Below, piece by piece: positions 52,865 through 62,464 of a stretch of DNA of 64,000 nt. Both the position numbers and the translations under genes were made by a program. Location: contig JAGDYZ010000018.1 of the NCBI GenBank assembly GCA_049116335.1, positions 1 to 64,000 of the forward strand. Reading direction: 5' to 3'. Positions within the stretch are counted from its first letter, which is position 1; the number at the start of each line of letters is the position of its first letter. The stretch is from CANMIH01 sp049116335. Its GTDB lineage: Bacteria; Pseudomonadota; Alphaproteobacteria; Rhodobacterales; Rhodobacteraceae. The notes below the pieces were generated by a model. It searched no databases, was not told the DNA's origin, and worked only from the letters and a program-made list of their open reading frames with translations.

Positions 52865-53380
52865 TTATTTCTGAGGCCGTGCCAGCCGGGTGCCTGTCAC
52901 CTGTGCAACTGTTGCAGGGGCACCAAGGGAGGCCAGATCCGGTGCGGGGCAGGCGGCTGGGGAACAGGGCAGATAGTAAAGGTCCGCTTCGGCGGAGAAG
53001 CCAGCGCCATTTGCATTCAGGTCACCGCGATAAACGGTCACGTTCAAACCGTTTGGTACGCCCGTTTGGGCATCTGCCAAAAAGGCAAACATCTGAATTT
53101 CAAAACTCTCCCCCTCCCGCTTTGTGACGCTGGCTGGACTGTCGGTGAACTTCAGCCCGCCGGCGCCAAACATCCATCCGCCCACGACATCGGCGGTGCC
53201 ATCGGCGCTGATGTTCATGATATTCTGATAGGCGCCGCCATCGGGCAGCACGCCAGTGACTTCGACAAACCATGTGCCGGACAAGTCAGTTCCGGCGGTG
53301 GGCTCGGCGGCAAGGGTCGACTGCGCCGCAACGGTCAGCGACAGGGCAGTGGTTGCGGTTTTGAGGAGGGTCGAGAACAT
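52865..53380 (-). CDS. Hypothetical exported protein
   Basis: A 171-residue protein with a signal peptide (about 1-24, ending LAA) and a beta-rich mature part containing LSGTWFVEVTG and a DLYYLPCSPAACPAP cysteine pair near the C-terminus. Glycine-rich segments (VVGGWMFGAGG) suggest a lipocalin-like or beta-barrel fold, but I do not recognise it. It stands upstream of the MFS gene on the same strand, 65 bases away. Confidence 0.7.
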   Translation of the reverse strand: MFSTLLKTATTALSLTVAAQSTLAAEPTAGTDLSGTWFVEVTGVLPDGGAYQNIMNISADGTADVVGGWMFGAGGLKFTDSPASVTKREGESFEIQMFAFLADAQTGVPNGLNVTVYRGDLNANGAGFSAEADLYYLPCSPAACPAPDLASLGAPATVAQVTGTRLARPQK

Positions 53381-53499
53381 GAGAGGGATCCTTTTGACAA
53401 GATTGAACTTGTCTCCGGATTACCGCTCCACATCGTCACAAAAAAGAATAGCTTTTCGCCACATATGGTAGAATAGTTTGACCAATATACCGCACCACG

Positions 53500-53525
53500 A
53501 AAAAGCCCAGCCAAAAGGCTGGGCT
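53500..53525 (-). terminator. Rho-independent terminator after map
   Basis: AGCCCAGCC (53504-53512) pairs with GGCTGGGCT (53517-53525) over a 4-base loop. On the minus strand it is followed by a T run, 24 bases past the map stop. Confidence 0.88.
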
Positions 53526-53549
53526 GTATCATCCCTCATCTGGGCAAAA

Positions 53550-54365
53550 TCAGACGGGATAAGTCGGATGAAACTTGCCTGCGGGGGAGAGCGTGAAGAT
53601 CTCAACACCGTCTGAGGTCACACCCACCGAATGTTCGAACTGTGCCGAAAGCGATTTGTCACGGGTCACGGCGGTCCAGTCATCGGCCAGAACCTTGGTC
53701 TCGGGGCGGCCCAGATTGACCATGGGTTCAATGGTGAAGAACATGCCTTCTTCCAGAACCGGCCCGGTGCCCGCGCGACCATAGTGCAGCACGTTTGGCG
53801 GTGCGTGGAACACCAGACCCAGACCGTGACCGCAGAAATCGCGTACCACCGACATGCGCTGTGCTTCCACATAGCTCTGGATGGCATGTCCAATGTCACC
53901 AAAGGTATTGCCGGGTTTGACCGCTTCAATCCCTTTCATCAGCGCATCATGTGTGACCTGAATGAGACGTTCGGTCTTGCGGCTCAGCTTGCCCGCCACA
54001 TACATGCGGCTTGTGTCACCAAACCACCCATCGACGATCACAGTGACATCAATGTTGAGAATGTCGCCGTCCTTGAGCTTTTTCTCACCGGGAATGCCGT
54101 GACACACCACGTGGTTCACACTGATACAGCTGGCGTGCTGATAGCCCTTGTAGCCGATGGTGGCCGATTTCGCGCCAGCCTCTTCCACACGGTTGCGGAT
54201 GAAATCATCAATGACTCCGGTGGTTTGACCGGGCACAACCAAGTCAGCCACCTCGTCGAGGATCTGCGCCGCCAATGCGCCCGCGCGGGCCATGCCAGCG
54301 TAATGGCCGGGTTCATAAATGCGGATACCGTCGCGCGTGGTGCGACCGCTCAAATCATCGTTCAA
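53550..54365 (-). CDS. map: Methionine aminopeptidase, type I
   Basis: A 271-residue enzyme removing the initiator methionine of nascent proteins. All five metal ligands are seen: Asp in LNIDVTVIVDGW and FGDTSR, His in GHGLGLVFHAPP, Glu in TIEPM and Glu in QFEHSVGV, plus the substrate His in ISVNHVVCHGIPG. Standard length. It is divergent from the histidine phosphatase gene and has its own terminator. Confidence 0.96.
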   Translation of the reverse strand: MNDDLSGRTTRDGIRIYEPGHYAGMARAGALAAQILDEVADLVVPGQTTGVIDDFIRNRVEEAGAKSATIGYKGYQHASCISVNHVVCHGIPGEKKLKDGDILNIDVTVIVDGWFGDTSRMYVAGKLSRKTERLIQVTHDALMKGIEAVKPGNTFGDIGHAIQSYVEAQRMSVVRDFCGHGLGLVFHAPPNVLHYGRAGTGPVLEEGMFFTIEPMVNLGRPETKVLADDWTAVTRDKSLSAQFEHSVGVTSDGVEIFTLSPAGKFHPTYPV

Positions 54366-54492
54366 GGTATGCTCCTACTCGGGTTTGTTGCATATCTAGC
54401 GCCTCTGCCCCGGATTTGCCAGAGGGCACAACTGCCGCTTTCCCTCGGACAACAAGCCCCCTAAGACTGCTCGGAGAATAGGAGAGCCGCCC

Positions 54493-55152
54493 ATGTCACA
54501 TGTCACCCTTGTCCGCCACGGTCAGGCCAACACCGCCGCACGGGACGAAGCCAGCTATGACAGGCTGTCTGATTTGGGCCGCAACCAGGCACAATGGCTG
54601 GGCGAGTATTTTCAGGGCACTGGCGAGGTCTTTGCTCGCATCTACACCGGCACCATGACACGCCACATTCAGACCGAGGAAGAGATTGGCGCCAAGTGCC
54701 CCATCGAGGTGGTGCGAGATGCCCGTTTGAACGAGATGCCTTATTTTGATCTCGCCAAACTGATGGAAGAACAACACGGCGCCAAAGTTCCTCAAGACCG
54801 CGAAGAATTTATCCCGCATCTGCCGTTGATGTTCGACAAATGGCAGAAAAATGAGCTTGAAGGCGTCTCGGAAACTTGTGCCGAGTTTGAAGCCCGCACC
54901 CGCGATGCACTGCACGAGATTGCCGCCGGAGAGGGCCGCGCGATGGTGGTCACTTCTGGCGGTTGGATCGGCATGGCGATGCGTCTGACCATGCGTCTTG
55001 ATCTGACGGCCTGGGCCCATGCCTGTCTGGCGATCGAAAACACATCTCTGCACCGCATCCAGCCGCTTTCAACTGGACTGGTCCTGACCCAATTCAACGC
55101 TCTGCCGCACCTCGACACATCAGAACGCGCCTTTGCCCGCACCCATATTTGA
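54493..55152 (+). CDS. Histidine phosphatase (phosphoglycerate mutase-like)
   Basis: A 219-residue member of the histidine phosphatase superfamily, with the phospho-acceptor His9 in LVRHGQANTA and a second motif TSGGWIGMAMR in place of the usual downstream G-H. The later His is therefore not obvious, so catalytic status is uncertain. AGGAGA precedes the ATG. It sits between map (divergent) and the sensor kinase (convergent). Substrate unknown. Confidence 0.85.
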   Translation: MSHVTLVRHGQANTAARDEASYDRLSDLGRNQAQWLGEYFQGTGEVFARIYTGTMTRHIQTEEEIGAKCPIEVVRDARLNEMPYFDLAKLMEEQHGAKVPQDREEFIPHLPLMFDKWQKNELEGVSETCAEFEARTRDALHEIAAGEGRAMVVTSGGWIGMAMRLTMRLDLTAWAHACLAIENTSLHRIQPLSTGLVLTQFNALPHLDTSERAFARTHI

Positions 55153-55201
55153 TTGCCGAGACAGATGCCTGGGGCCTCACCCATGGCCCTATGGCACTGT
55201 C

Positions 55202-56785
55202 TCACCCCTTTTCTGTCTCAGCAACAGCAGCGGCAATTGTATTCAGCAGATCCTTGCGCAGCACCGGTTTCATCAGAAAGCGATCATTGGGGCGCAGCCC
55301 ATTGCCATTGACCGCCGCCTCATTGGGATAGCCGGACATAAACACAACTTTGAGCTCCGGGTTCAACGCAGACAGCCGCTGTGCTAACACCGGCCCCTGA
55401 ACGCTGCCCGGCACCACAACATCGGTTAGCAGGACATCAATATCGGCAATCGCTTCTTGATATTGCGCCAAGGCGAGATCACCGGACGCAGCTGTCAGCA
55501 CATCATACCCCGCCGCAGAAAGCATCCGTTCCAGCAAGCTTAGGATCGCCGGCTCATCCTCAACCACCAAAAGGCGTGCCTGTCTGGCGCCAGCCACGGG
55601 CAAGGCTGGCTGCTGCCGCGTGCTATGGAGATCGATGGCTTCGCAACTTGCAACCGGGAGGTAAATTTTGAAGGTCGTGCCCACCCCCACTTCGGAATAA
55701 ATCCGCATAGCGCCCTTGGATTGGCGAACAAAGCCATCCACCATGGCAAGCCCAAGTCCCGATCCTTCATTGGGACCTTTGGTCGAATAGAATGGCTCGA
55801 CCACCTTGGAGAGTTCATCGCGCGCGATACCAACCCCATTGTCAGAGACGGCAACCATGACATAGCGACCCGGTTCAATGTCCTCAGCCCGCTCTTCCAC
55901 ATAATCAGACGAAATGCGGATATTGCTGGTTTCGATGGTCAGGCGCCCGCCATCGGGCATGGCGTCACGCGCATTGATACAAAGGTTGAGAAGTGAGGAT
56001 TCCAGAAAGTTGGGATCAATCTCAACCTGCCAGACCCCGGCCGTCAGAATGGTGTCCACCTTGATACGTGCCGGGATGATCCGGGCAAACATCGTACAGA
56101 TCTGGCTGATGACCGCATTCACATCCGTCACTTCGGGTTCGAGCTTGGCCTGACGCGCAAAACTCAGCAAGCGACGGGTCAGCTCCCCTCCGCGTTGACA
56201 GGCCTGAACAATTTCAGCGGCATAGGTTTCAGGCGTCTCACCTTCGTCCATTTCGCCGATCAGATCAGCGTTGCCACTGATGATCGCCAACAGATTATTG
56301 AAATCGTGAGAGATGCCGCCGGCAATTCGCCCAATCGCTTCCATTTTCTGAGCTTGCCCCAATTGCATCATGGTGGCGCGCAGTTGTGTTTCGGTGGCAA
56401 CCTGCTCGGTGACGTCAACGATCATGCCATCACCGATAATCGTGCCGTCGTCATGGGCCACCACTTTGCCCCGGCCATGCAACCACTTCACCGTCTTATC
56501 CCGCATCAGGATGCGGTAGCGTACATCCCAGTCGCCACCACGCGCAATGGCCGTCTCAATGGATTTGGACAGAACCGGCAGATCCTCGGGCACAATCCGG
56601 TTCCAGTGCTTTGCAGGATCGCCGATGTCCTCGCCTTCGATAGGCTCCCAGATGGTTTTGATACCGGGGCTTACATAGTCCAGCCCCTCACTTCCGTCAG
56701 GATTGCGACGGTAGCGGAAGATATATCCCGGAATGCTCTCCGCAATACTTTGAAACAGGGCGGTGTCATCGTCTGATTTGGCCAT
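55202..56785 (-). CDS. PAS-domain hybrid histidine kinase
   Basis: A 527-residue soluble sensor kinase. In order: PAS domain (about 8-128), dimerisation domain with His160 (GGISHDFNNLLAII), ATPase domain with NLCINARDAMPDGG, DNGVGI and GSGLGLAMV, then a C-terminal receiver (about 405-520) with Asp in VLLTDVVVPG. No membrane spans, so it senses a cytoplasmic cue, with its receiver acting as an internal phosphate sink or output. No partner regulator is next to it. The ATG at 56785 follows CGGAG. Confidence 0.93.
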   Translation of the reverse strand: MAKSDDDTALFQSIAESIPGYIFRYRRNPDGSEGLDYVSPGIKTIWEPIEGEDIGDPAKHWNRIVPEDLPVLSKSIETAIARGGDWDVRYRILMRDKTVKWLHGRGKVVAHDDGTIIGDGMIVDVTEQVATETQLRATMMQLGQAQKMEAIGRIAGGISHDFNNLLAIISGNADLIGEMDEGETPETYAAEIVQACQRGGELTRRLLSFARQAKLEPEVTDVNAVISQICTMFARIIPARIKVDTILTAGVWQVEIDPNFLESSLLNLCINARDAMPDGGRLTIETSNIRISSDYVEERAEDIEPGRYVMVAVSDNGVGIARDELSKVVEPFYSTKGPNEGSGLGLAMVDGFVRQSKGAMRIYSEVGVGTTFKIYLPVASCEAIDLHSTRQQPALPVAGARQARLLVVEDEPAILSLLERMLSAAGYDVLTAASGDLALAQYQEAIADIDVLLTDVVVPGSVQGPVLAQRLSALNPELKVVFMSGYPNEAAVNGNGLRPNDRFLMKPVLRKDLLNTIAAAVAETEKG

Positions 56786-56972
56786 GCAGGCTCCGTGAGC
56801 AGGTCTTAAGACAACCATAGCCCCAAAACACGAGATTTCTATTGAAACCTAACGGCCTAAGGCGAGCTGCAAGGCCAAGGTTATCGGCAACCCCTTGCCG
56901 AGACTGGTTTTCCTGACTGGTCCACTAGCCCGAGCTCAGGCCTTATGTTCTCGACAAAACGAAAGGTCCGTC

Positions 56973-58421
56973 ATGCTTCGATCCACCGGTATGCGCTTTG
57001 CCATAGTTGGGGTTCTGGCCCTGATCATGTTTATTCCGTTGTTTTTCGCCGCCGAGGTGATCAACGCCCGCAAACACTATTCCCAATCCACCATCGACAT
57101 GGTGGGACAGGAATGGGGCGGTCGGCAAAGCCTGTCTGGACCCGTGATGGTGATTCCCGTGGAACGCCCCTACACGCAGGTCAAAACACGACCCAAAATC
57201 GATCCAGCCACCGGATTGGCCATGATCGATGCCACAACCGGCAAAGAATTGGTCGAGCGCTATGAGGAAACAGGGGTATCCCGCGTTAAACCGATCTATC
57301 TCTATCCCGATCAGTTTACGGCCACCATCAACAGTGAAACCGAGATCCGCAGTCGCGGCATTTTCCGCGCGCCGGTTTATACAGCGCAGGCCGAAATGCA
57401 GTTCGATTTCGACACCGCAACTGTCTCGCGGGTGGTGCAGGACAATGAGAGCGTGCTTTGGGATCTGGCGGAAATCCACATCCATGTCAGCGCCAACCGG
57501 GCCCTGCGGGGTGTGGCCGAGATGACAGCGGATGGGCGGGTTTTGTCCTCTGAACCGCTCACTGAGAGTGCGGGATTTGTGGCAGCAGCACAGGACCCGC
57601 GCGAGACGACATCTTATCAGCTCAAGATGGGGTTCAACGGAGCGCAGGAGATCTTTGTCTCGCCCGTGGGTCGGTCAAGCGACATCACCCTGACTAGCGA
57701 CTGGCCGCACCCGTCTTTCTCAGGTGGGTTTTTACCCAACACCCGTGACATCACCGACGAGGGGTTTACGGCCAACTGGAGCATCCCGCATCTGGCCCGC
57801 ACCCTGCCGCAGGTCAGCCGCGATGACAGCTATCACCGGGCGCGGTCGCATGAGATCACCTTTGGCGTGCGCCTGATCGAACCAAATGACTTTTACCAAA
57901 AGGCCTTTCGTGCGGCGCGCTATGGTATTCTCTTTATTGCACTGACCTTTCTCACCATTCTGTTGACCGAGAAATCCAACACCAAGCCCACCCACCCGGT
58001 GCAGTATATCCTCGTGGGGCTGGCCCAGACGATCTTTGTACTGTTGATGGTGGCCTATGCCGAACATCTGGGGTTTGAGCTAAGTTATCTGATTTCATCC
58101 GGTGCCACGATTGCCTTGCTCACGCTGTTTGGGGTCATCGGCCTGAAAATGGGCACGCGGGTCTGGGTTCTGAGCGCCGCACTGATTGTGGTCTATACAG
58201 TGCTTTATCTCATCCTGAAGTCCGCGGATTATGCACTTCTGGCGGGATCGACACTGGCCTTCCTCGCTTTGGCCGTCACGATGATCGCCACCCGCAACGA
58301 GGATTGGTACGGGCCTGAAAAACCCAAGAAGGTCAAACCGCCCAAAGATAAGGCACCTGAGGCCGCGGCCCAAGCCAAACTGCCCTGGCCAGAGCCTGCA
58401 AAACCCGACGGAGAGGCATAA
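56973..58421 (+). CDS. creD: CreD-family inner-membrane protein
   Basis: A 482-residue CreD (cell envelope integrity) protein with one N-terminal membrane span (about 8-28), a large periplasmic part starting EWGGRQSLSGPVMVIPVERP, and a C-terminal block of about six helices. The tail is Lys/Pro/Ala-rich. In enterobacteria creD belongs to the CreBC regulon; no creBC genes are here. GAAAGG precedes the ATG at 56973. It is divergent from the hybrid kinase. Confidence 0.92.
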   Translation: MLRSTGMRFAIVGVLALIMFIPLFFAAEVINARKHYSQSTIDMVGQEWGGRQSLSGPVMVIPVERPYTQVKTRPKIDPATGLAMIDATTGKELVERYEETGVSRVKPIYLYPDQFTATINSETEIRSRGIFRAPVYTAQAEMQFDFDTATVSRVVQDNESVLWDLAEIHIHVSANRALRGVAEMTADGRVLSSEPLTESAGFVAAAQDPRETTSYQLKMGFNGAQEIFVSPVGRSSDITLTSDWPHPSFSGGFLPNTRDITDEGFTANWSIPHLARTLPQVSRDDSYHRARSHEITFGVRLIEPNDFYQKAFRAARYGILFIALTFLTILLTEKSNTKPTHPVQYILVGLAQTIFVLLMVAYAEHLGFELSYLISSGATIALLTLFGVIGLKMGTRVWVLSAALIVVYTVLYLILKSADYALLAGSTLAFLALAVTMIATRNEDWYGPEKPKKVKPPKDKAPEAAAQAKLPWPEPAKPDGEA

Positions 58422-58505
58422 CCCCTTGCCGCCCGGATCTGCGCCGCTAAAACTGGCGCAGATTTCGAAGCCCCGTCAGCGCGTGGGCGTGAACGGATAG
58501 GGCAA

Positions 58506-59414
58506 ATGGTATTTCTGACAATCCTTTTGGGACTGATGCCCAGCATGCTGATGGTGACGCTGGGTGGCGTTGTGCGCAAACGTCTTTCCGTGAACGCCTG
58601 GCAGGGGTTGGACAAGCTCAACTTTGAAATCCTCTTTCCTGCCCTGATTTTTGTGGCCGCCTCAGGCCGTCCCATTGCGCCACGCGACATCCTCAGCATT
58701 GGCCCTGCAGTCTGGGCTATGCTCACCGCAGCACTGGTGATCGGCTATGCCGCACGCCGATTTGGGCCAGACCGCTTTGTCGATTTCGCCGGGGCCTGGC
58801 AAACCGCCTGGCGTTTCAACACCGCCATGGCATTTGTCGCAGCAGCAACGCTGAGCGAGCCTCCTCTGGCCGAACTGGCGGTGGCAGTGGGCATGGCGAT
58901 TCCGCTGGCCAATGTCTTTGCGGTGTCCGCCCTGTCGCGCGGTCAGGGCAGTCTGGGTCAAACCCTGATCAAAGTGCTGCGCAATCCATTCCTGATCGCC
59001 TCGGTCTCTGGGGTGATTGTGGGAGTTTCGGGCCTCCAGATACCCGCCCCGCTGATGGCCCCGCTTGAAATGCTGGCCACAGCCGCGATTCCCGTGGCGC
59101 TGATTTCTGTGGGGGCGACGATGAACTGGGGGGCCTTGGCGCGGCTGGATCGGTTCAGTGGCATTCTCGTTGCCACCAAACTTGCCATTCTGCCCGCCCT
59201 GACCTTTGCTGCGTGCCTGACCTTGAAGGTCGATCCGGTTCTGGCCCGTACTCTGGTCTTGTTCGGCGCCCTGCCCACCGCCTCAGCCTCTCATGTGCTG
59301 GCGGCGGGCTTTGGTGCGGATCGCGAGCTCTCCGCGACCCTTGTTGCGCAATCCACTTTGCTCAGTGCAGCAACCTTGCCGCTGTGGATCACGCTTATTG
59401 AACTGACCTTCTGA
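58506..59414 (+). CDS. AEC-family transporter
   Basis: A 302-residue auxin-efflux-carrier family protein with about ten helices. It has LNFEILFPALIFVAASGR in helix 2 and helix 8-9 elements such as GALPTASASHVLAAGFGADRELSATLV. Bacterial members export or import small organic acids such as malonate. It follows creD by 84 bases on the same strand and converges on the DUF4399 gene (2 bases apart). Substrate unknown. Confidence 0.9.
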   Translation: MVFLTILLGLMPSMLMVTLGGVVRKRLSVNAWQGLDKLNFEILFPALIFVAASGRPIAPRDILSIGPAVWAMLTAALVIGYAARRFGPDRFVDFAGAWQTAWRFNTAMAFVAAATLSEPPLAELAVAVGMAIPLANVFAVSALSRGQGSLGQTLIKVLRNPFLIASVSGVIVGVSGLQIPAPLMAPLEMLATAAIPVALISVGATMNWGALARLDRFSGILVATKLAILPALTFAACLTLKVDPVLARTLVLFGALPTASASHVLAAGFGADRELSATLVAQSTLLSAATLPLWITLIELTF

Positions 59415-59416
59415 CC

Positions 59417-59860
59417 CTATTCGGTCACGGTGATCGTAATCACGTCGGACACCACTGGCGGATTGTGCGGCACATGGAACATGTCACCCAGCACCATCTG
59501 AAGCGTATGTGTCCCCGGCGCCAGATCAAGCATGGTTTCCGTCTGACCACCGCCAAAGTGTTTGTGATTGTCATCCGCATAGAGGCCATCGGCGGTCATA
59601 TCCGCATCCTCAGCACCTTCGCCAAAGGGCGCGCGATCAATCAGGAGGTGGTGATGCCCAGTGTTTTCCTTCTCGGTCCCAGCGGGGGCAACGCCCATGC
59701 CCTTCAGACCAAACACCACAGAGACCTTGCCCTGCACCGTGTCCCCATCCGAGAGATTGATAAAATAAACCTCCGCCCCCTCGGGCGATGGTGTTTCTCC
59801 GGCCAAGGCCATGGTTGCGGTCATAAATGTTGCAGCTACCGCTACGATCACATTTTTCAT
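59417..59860 (-). CDS. DUF4399 exported protein
   Basis: A 147-residue protein with a signal peptide (about 1-20, ending ALA) and the DUF4399 domain, seen in VYFINLSDGDTV, FGLKGMGVAPAGTE and the metal-like His clusters GHHHLLID, DNHKHFGGGQTE and MFHVPHNPP. The conserved histidines suggest metal binding. The ATG at 59858-59860 is used. It is divergent from the sigma-factor gene. Confidence 0.88.
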   Translation of the reverse strand: MKNVIVAVAATFMTATMALAGETPSPEGAEVYFINLSDGDTVQGKVSVVFGLKGMGVAPAGTEKENTGHHHLLIDRAPFGEGAEDADMTADGLYADDNHKHFGGGQTETMLDLAPGTHTLQMVLGDMFHVPHNPPVVSDVITITVTE

Positions 59861-59929
59861 AGGTCTGTTTCCCTTTGTTGCTCGGGACGGCTTGCGCGTC
59901 CTATAGAAACAAACACGAGGGAGACGGGT

Positions 59930-60460
59930 ATTATTCGGCGGTTTTTCAAAAAAACTGGAGAACGACAGGTACGGGATGGGCTGGAAGAGGTCTTTCCCCG
60001 ACTGTGGCGATATTGTTTGGCACAAACCGGTCAACGCGATTGGGCCAATGAGCTTGCCCAGATGACTTCGATCCGAGCTTTGGAAAAAGCGCATCTCTTC
60101 GACCCCGAAACCCATCTGGACCGCTGGCTGTTTCGCATGGCCCATAACCTCTGGCTCAATGAGCTGCGCGCGCGGCGTGTGCGACAGGGGGGTGGCCTGG
60201 TGCCCGTTGAAGACGTCGATCTTCCTGACACGTCCTCATCCACAGAAGTGAATATTCTGGCCCGAGAGGTGTTCTCCTTTATAGAGCAGCTGCCCGAGGC
60301 ACAGCGCGTGACGGTGTTGCTGGTCTATGTCGAAGGGTTCCGATATGCCGAGGCCGCCGAGGTGCTCGAGATTCCAATTGGGACCGTGATGAGCCGTCTG
60401 GCCGCCGCTCGCAAACGGTTGACCACTCTGGCAGGTGAACAAAAGGAAAAGGGTACATGA
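59930..60460 (+). CDS. ECF-type sigma factor
   Basis: A sigma-70 family (ECF-like) factor of about 176 residues. Region 2 spans DWANELAQMTSIRALEKAH to RMAHNLWLNELRARRVR; region 4 is LPEAQRVTVLLVYVEGFRYAEAAEVLEIPIGTVMSRLAAARKRL. The start is a puzzle: no ATG, GTG or TTG lies in frame near the expected N-terminus. Two ATT codons (59930 and 59933) follow CGAGGGAG at good spacing, so an ATT start is my best guess. It overlaps the anti-sigma ATG (ATGA). Confidence 0.8.
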   Translation: MIRRFFKKTGERQVRDGLEEVFPRLWRYCLAQTGQRDWANELAQMTSIRALEKAHLFDPETHLDRWLFRMAHNLWLNELRARRVRQGGGLVPVEDVDLPDTSSSTEVNILAREVFSFIEQLPEAQRVTVLLVYVEGFRYAEAAEVLEIPIGTVMSRLAAARKRLTTLAGEQKEKGT

Positions 60461-61170
60461 CGCTGGACGCCTTCTCTGACGAAGATCTGACGGCCTGGTT
60501 GGATGGCGAAGCCTCCGGAGACCTGTCCCAGCGGATCAAAGCGGCGGATAGTCCTGCTTTGCAAGCGCGTCTGGCAGAGCTGCGCAATGGGCGCGCGTTG
60601 GCCGAGACCATGTTTGCAGAAGCATTACAGCTCGCCCCTCCAATGCCCACGCTACCGGTTCAAACGCAGAGAACGTCGTCTGGATGGATCGCCGGTGGAT
60701 TGATAGGATTGGCCGCAGGTCTTCTCTTGGCCTTTGCCCCTATGCTTTGGCGCAGCCACGCGATCGAACCCTGGCATCAGGACGTAGCCGCCTATCAGGC
60801 ACTCTATATTCCACAGACGCTGACATCGGTGCCTGCGGATGGTGCTGCGGATCTGGCCCGCCTGTCTGAGGCATTAGGACGGGACCTGACCGGATTGCCC
60901 GATGTGTCGCAACTTGAATTTCGCAGAGCCCAAGCTCTGGGGTTTGAGGGGCGTGTGTTGATCCAGATCGCGTATCGCGGTCCCGATGGCGTCCCTTATG
61001 CTCTGTGTATCCTGAATAAATCAGGCGACGCCACAGACCTCAAAGCACAGCAACTGGCAGGCATGCAGGCCGCCAGCTGGGCAGACCAGAACCACCGCTT
61101 TCTTTTGATTGGTGGCACCGATGCCCAATTTGTCCAGAATGCGGCCCAACAGTTTGCTGCAGCGCTCTGA
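60457..61170 (+). CDS. Membrane-anchored anti-sigma factor
   Basis: A 237-residue protein with a cytoplasmic N-terminus (MTLDAFSDEDLTAWLDGEASG), one membrane span at about residues 76-97 and a periplasmic C-terminal part. The N-terminal layout matches anti-sigma factors of this class; the zinc His-x3-Cys-x2-Cys motif is absent. Its ATG overlaps the sigma stop, the usual arrangement for a sigma/anti-sigma pair, so it probably holds the sigma factor until a membrane signal arrives. Confidence 0.82.
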   Translation: MTLDAFSDEDLTAWLDGEASGDLSQRIKAADSPALQARLAELRNGRALAETMFAEALQLAPPMPTLPVQTQRTSSGWIAGGLIGLAAGLLLAFAPMLWRSHAIEPWHQDVAAYQALYIPQTLTSVPADGAADLARLSEALGRDLTGLPDVSQLEFRRAQALGFEGRVLIQIAYRGPDGVPYALCILNKSGDATDLKAQQLAGMQAASWADQNHRFLLIGGTDAQFVQNAAQQFAAAL

Positions 61171-61344
61171 TTTGTTTCCAATACCTTAGCCTATCGGCGG
61201 TTTGTGCACAGTCTTAACAATTCGTTGTTTCGCAATCTCAAACAGACCGTCTAAATTCCCCGGTATTGTCTGCCCACTGCCCCAATCGCGCCCTTTTTCG
61301 CCGCCATACAAGCTGCAAGACAAACGTGAATTGAGGACCTGAGC

Positions 61345-62250
61345 ATGGACCGCCTGACCGAAATGGAAGCATTTGCCACTGTGGTGGACCAAGGTGGCTT
61401 TACCGATGCCGCCAAGAAAATGGGGATCTCAAAATCCGCAGTATCCAAACATGTGTCATCGCTTGAGGCCCGTCTCGGCGCCCGGCTGCTGAACCGCACC
61501 ACACGCCGGGTGAGCCCCACAGAAATTGGCCTTGCCTACTACGACCGCGCGCGCCGTGTGCTGAACGATGCCGGGGAAGCAGATGCGCTTGTCACCTCGA
61601 TGCAATCGGCGCCGTCAGGCCTGTTGCGGATTTCGGTCGCCACCGATTTCGGAGTGAACCACCTGTCGCCGGTTTTGGGCGATTTCCTGGCCGAATTCCC
61701 AGACATCACCGTGAACATGGTGCTCAACAACCGTTATGTTGAGCTAATCTCGGAAGGCTTTGACATGGCGATCCGCATTGGTGAGCTGGAAGACAGCACG
61801 CTGCGGGCCCGCAAGCTGACCGAGACAACGAAACGTATGATCGCCGCGCCAAGCTATTTTGAAAAATACGGCCGTCCGCAACGCATCGACGATCTGAATG
61901 AACACAAGCTTCTGCATTACTCGAACCAAGCCTCGGGCAATGTTTGGAAACTGACCGCACCGTCGGGTGAAAAGCGTCAGGTGCGCACGGCGGGTTGGTT
62001 GACCGTCAATGATGGCCAATCGCTGCTGAATGCCTGCACCGCCGGTCTCGGTATCGCCTACCTGCCGTCTTACCTGTACCATGACGCCATGGAGGCCGGT
62101 TTGGTCGAAGACGCCATCCCGGATCTGCCGGTGGAAACACAGGGCGTCTATGCCGTTTACCCACCGGGCCGCTTTACTCAGCCCAAAGTGCGCGCATTTA
62201 TCGATTTCCTTGCGCATGCCTTTGCCGACAAAGGCCCGCTGGTCTGGTAA
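61345..62250 (+). CDS. LysR-family transcriptional regulator
   Basis: A 301-residue LysR-type regulator. The N-terminal winged helix (about 1-60, MDRLTEMEAFATVVDQGGF ... GISKSAVSKHVSSLEARLGARLLNRTTR) and the C-terminal type 2 periplasmic-binding-like ligand domain are complete. It belongs to the CrgA-like subgroup. No gene is immediately divergent; the target is unclear. GAGGACC precedes the ATG. A terminator follows. Confidence 0.93.
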   Translation: MDRLTEMEAFATVVDQGGFTDAAKKMGISKSAVSKHVSSLEARLGARLLNRTTRRVSPTEIGLAYYDRARRVLNDAGEADALVTSMQSAPSGLLRISVATDFGVNHLSPVLGDFLAEFPDITVNMVLNNRYVELISEGFDMAIRIGELEDSTLRARKLTETTKRMIAAPSYFEKYGRPQRIDDLNEHKLLHYSNQASGNVWKLTAPSGEKRQVRTAGWLTVNDGQSLLNACTAGLGIAYLPSYLYHDAMEAGLVEDAIPDLPVETQGVYAVYPPGRFTQPKVRAFIDFLAHAFADKGPLVW

Positions 62251-62277
62251 GGCCCGGCCAGGAACCTAGCTTAATGC

Positions 62278-62314
62278 AACGCCCAGCGCCTCAATGGTGA
62301 CTGGGCGTTTTGAT
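62278..62314 (+). terminator. Rho-independent terminator after LysR gene
   Basis: AACGCCCAG (62278-62286) pairs with CTGGGCGTT (62301-62309) over a 14-base loop and is followed by TTGATT after the stem, giving a short T-run of four. It lies 28 bases past the LysR stop. Confidence 0.7.
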
Positions 62315-62464
62315 TCAATCCGCAACGCTCTGGATGACGCATCATACAGATTCATTGCGAAACGTTTTCTCTGTTTTCCTCTTCGCCCGGTTGGGTAGAC
62401 TGAATCTTGCAATTCATCTTTCGATTTCAGCAACAGCTTCGCACATTGAGCAGGAGAGCCCGCA

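Noticed and set aside
53631..54464. Long plus-strand frame over map
   Set aside because: Antisense to map, whose five metal ligands are all present.
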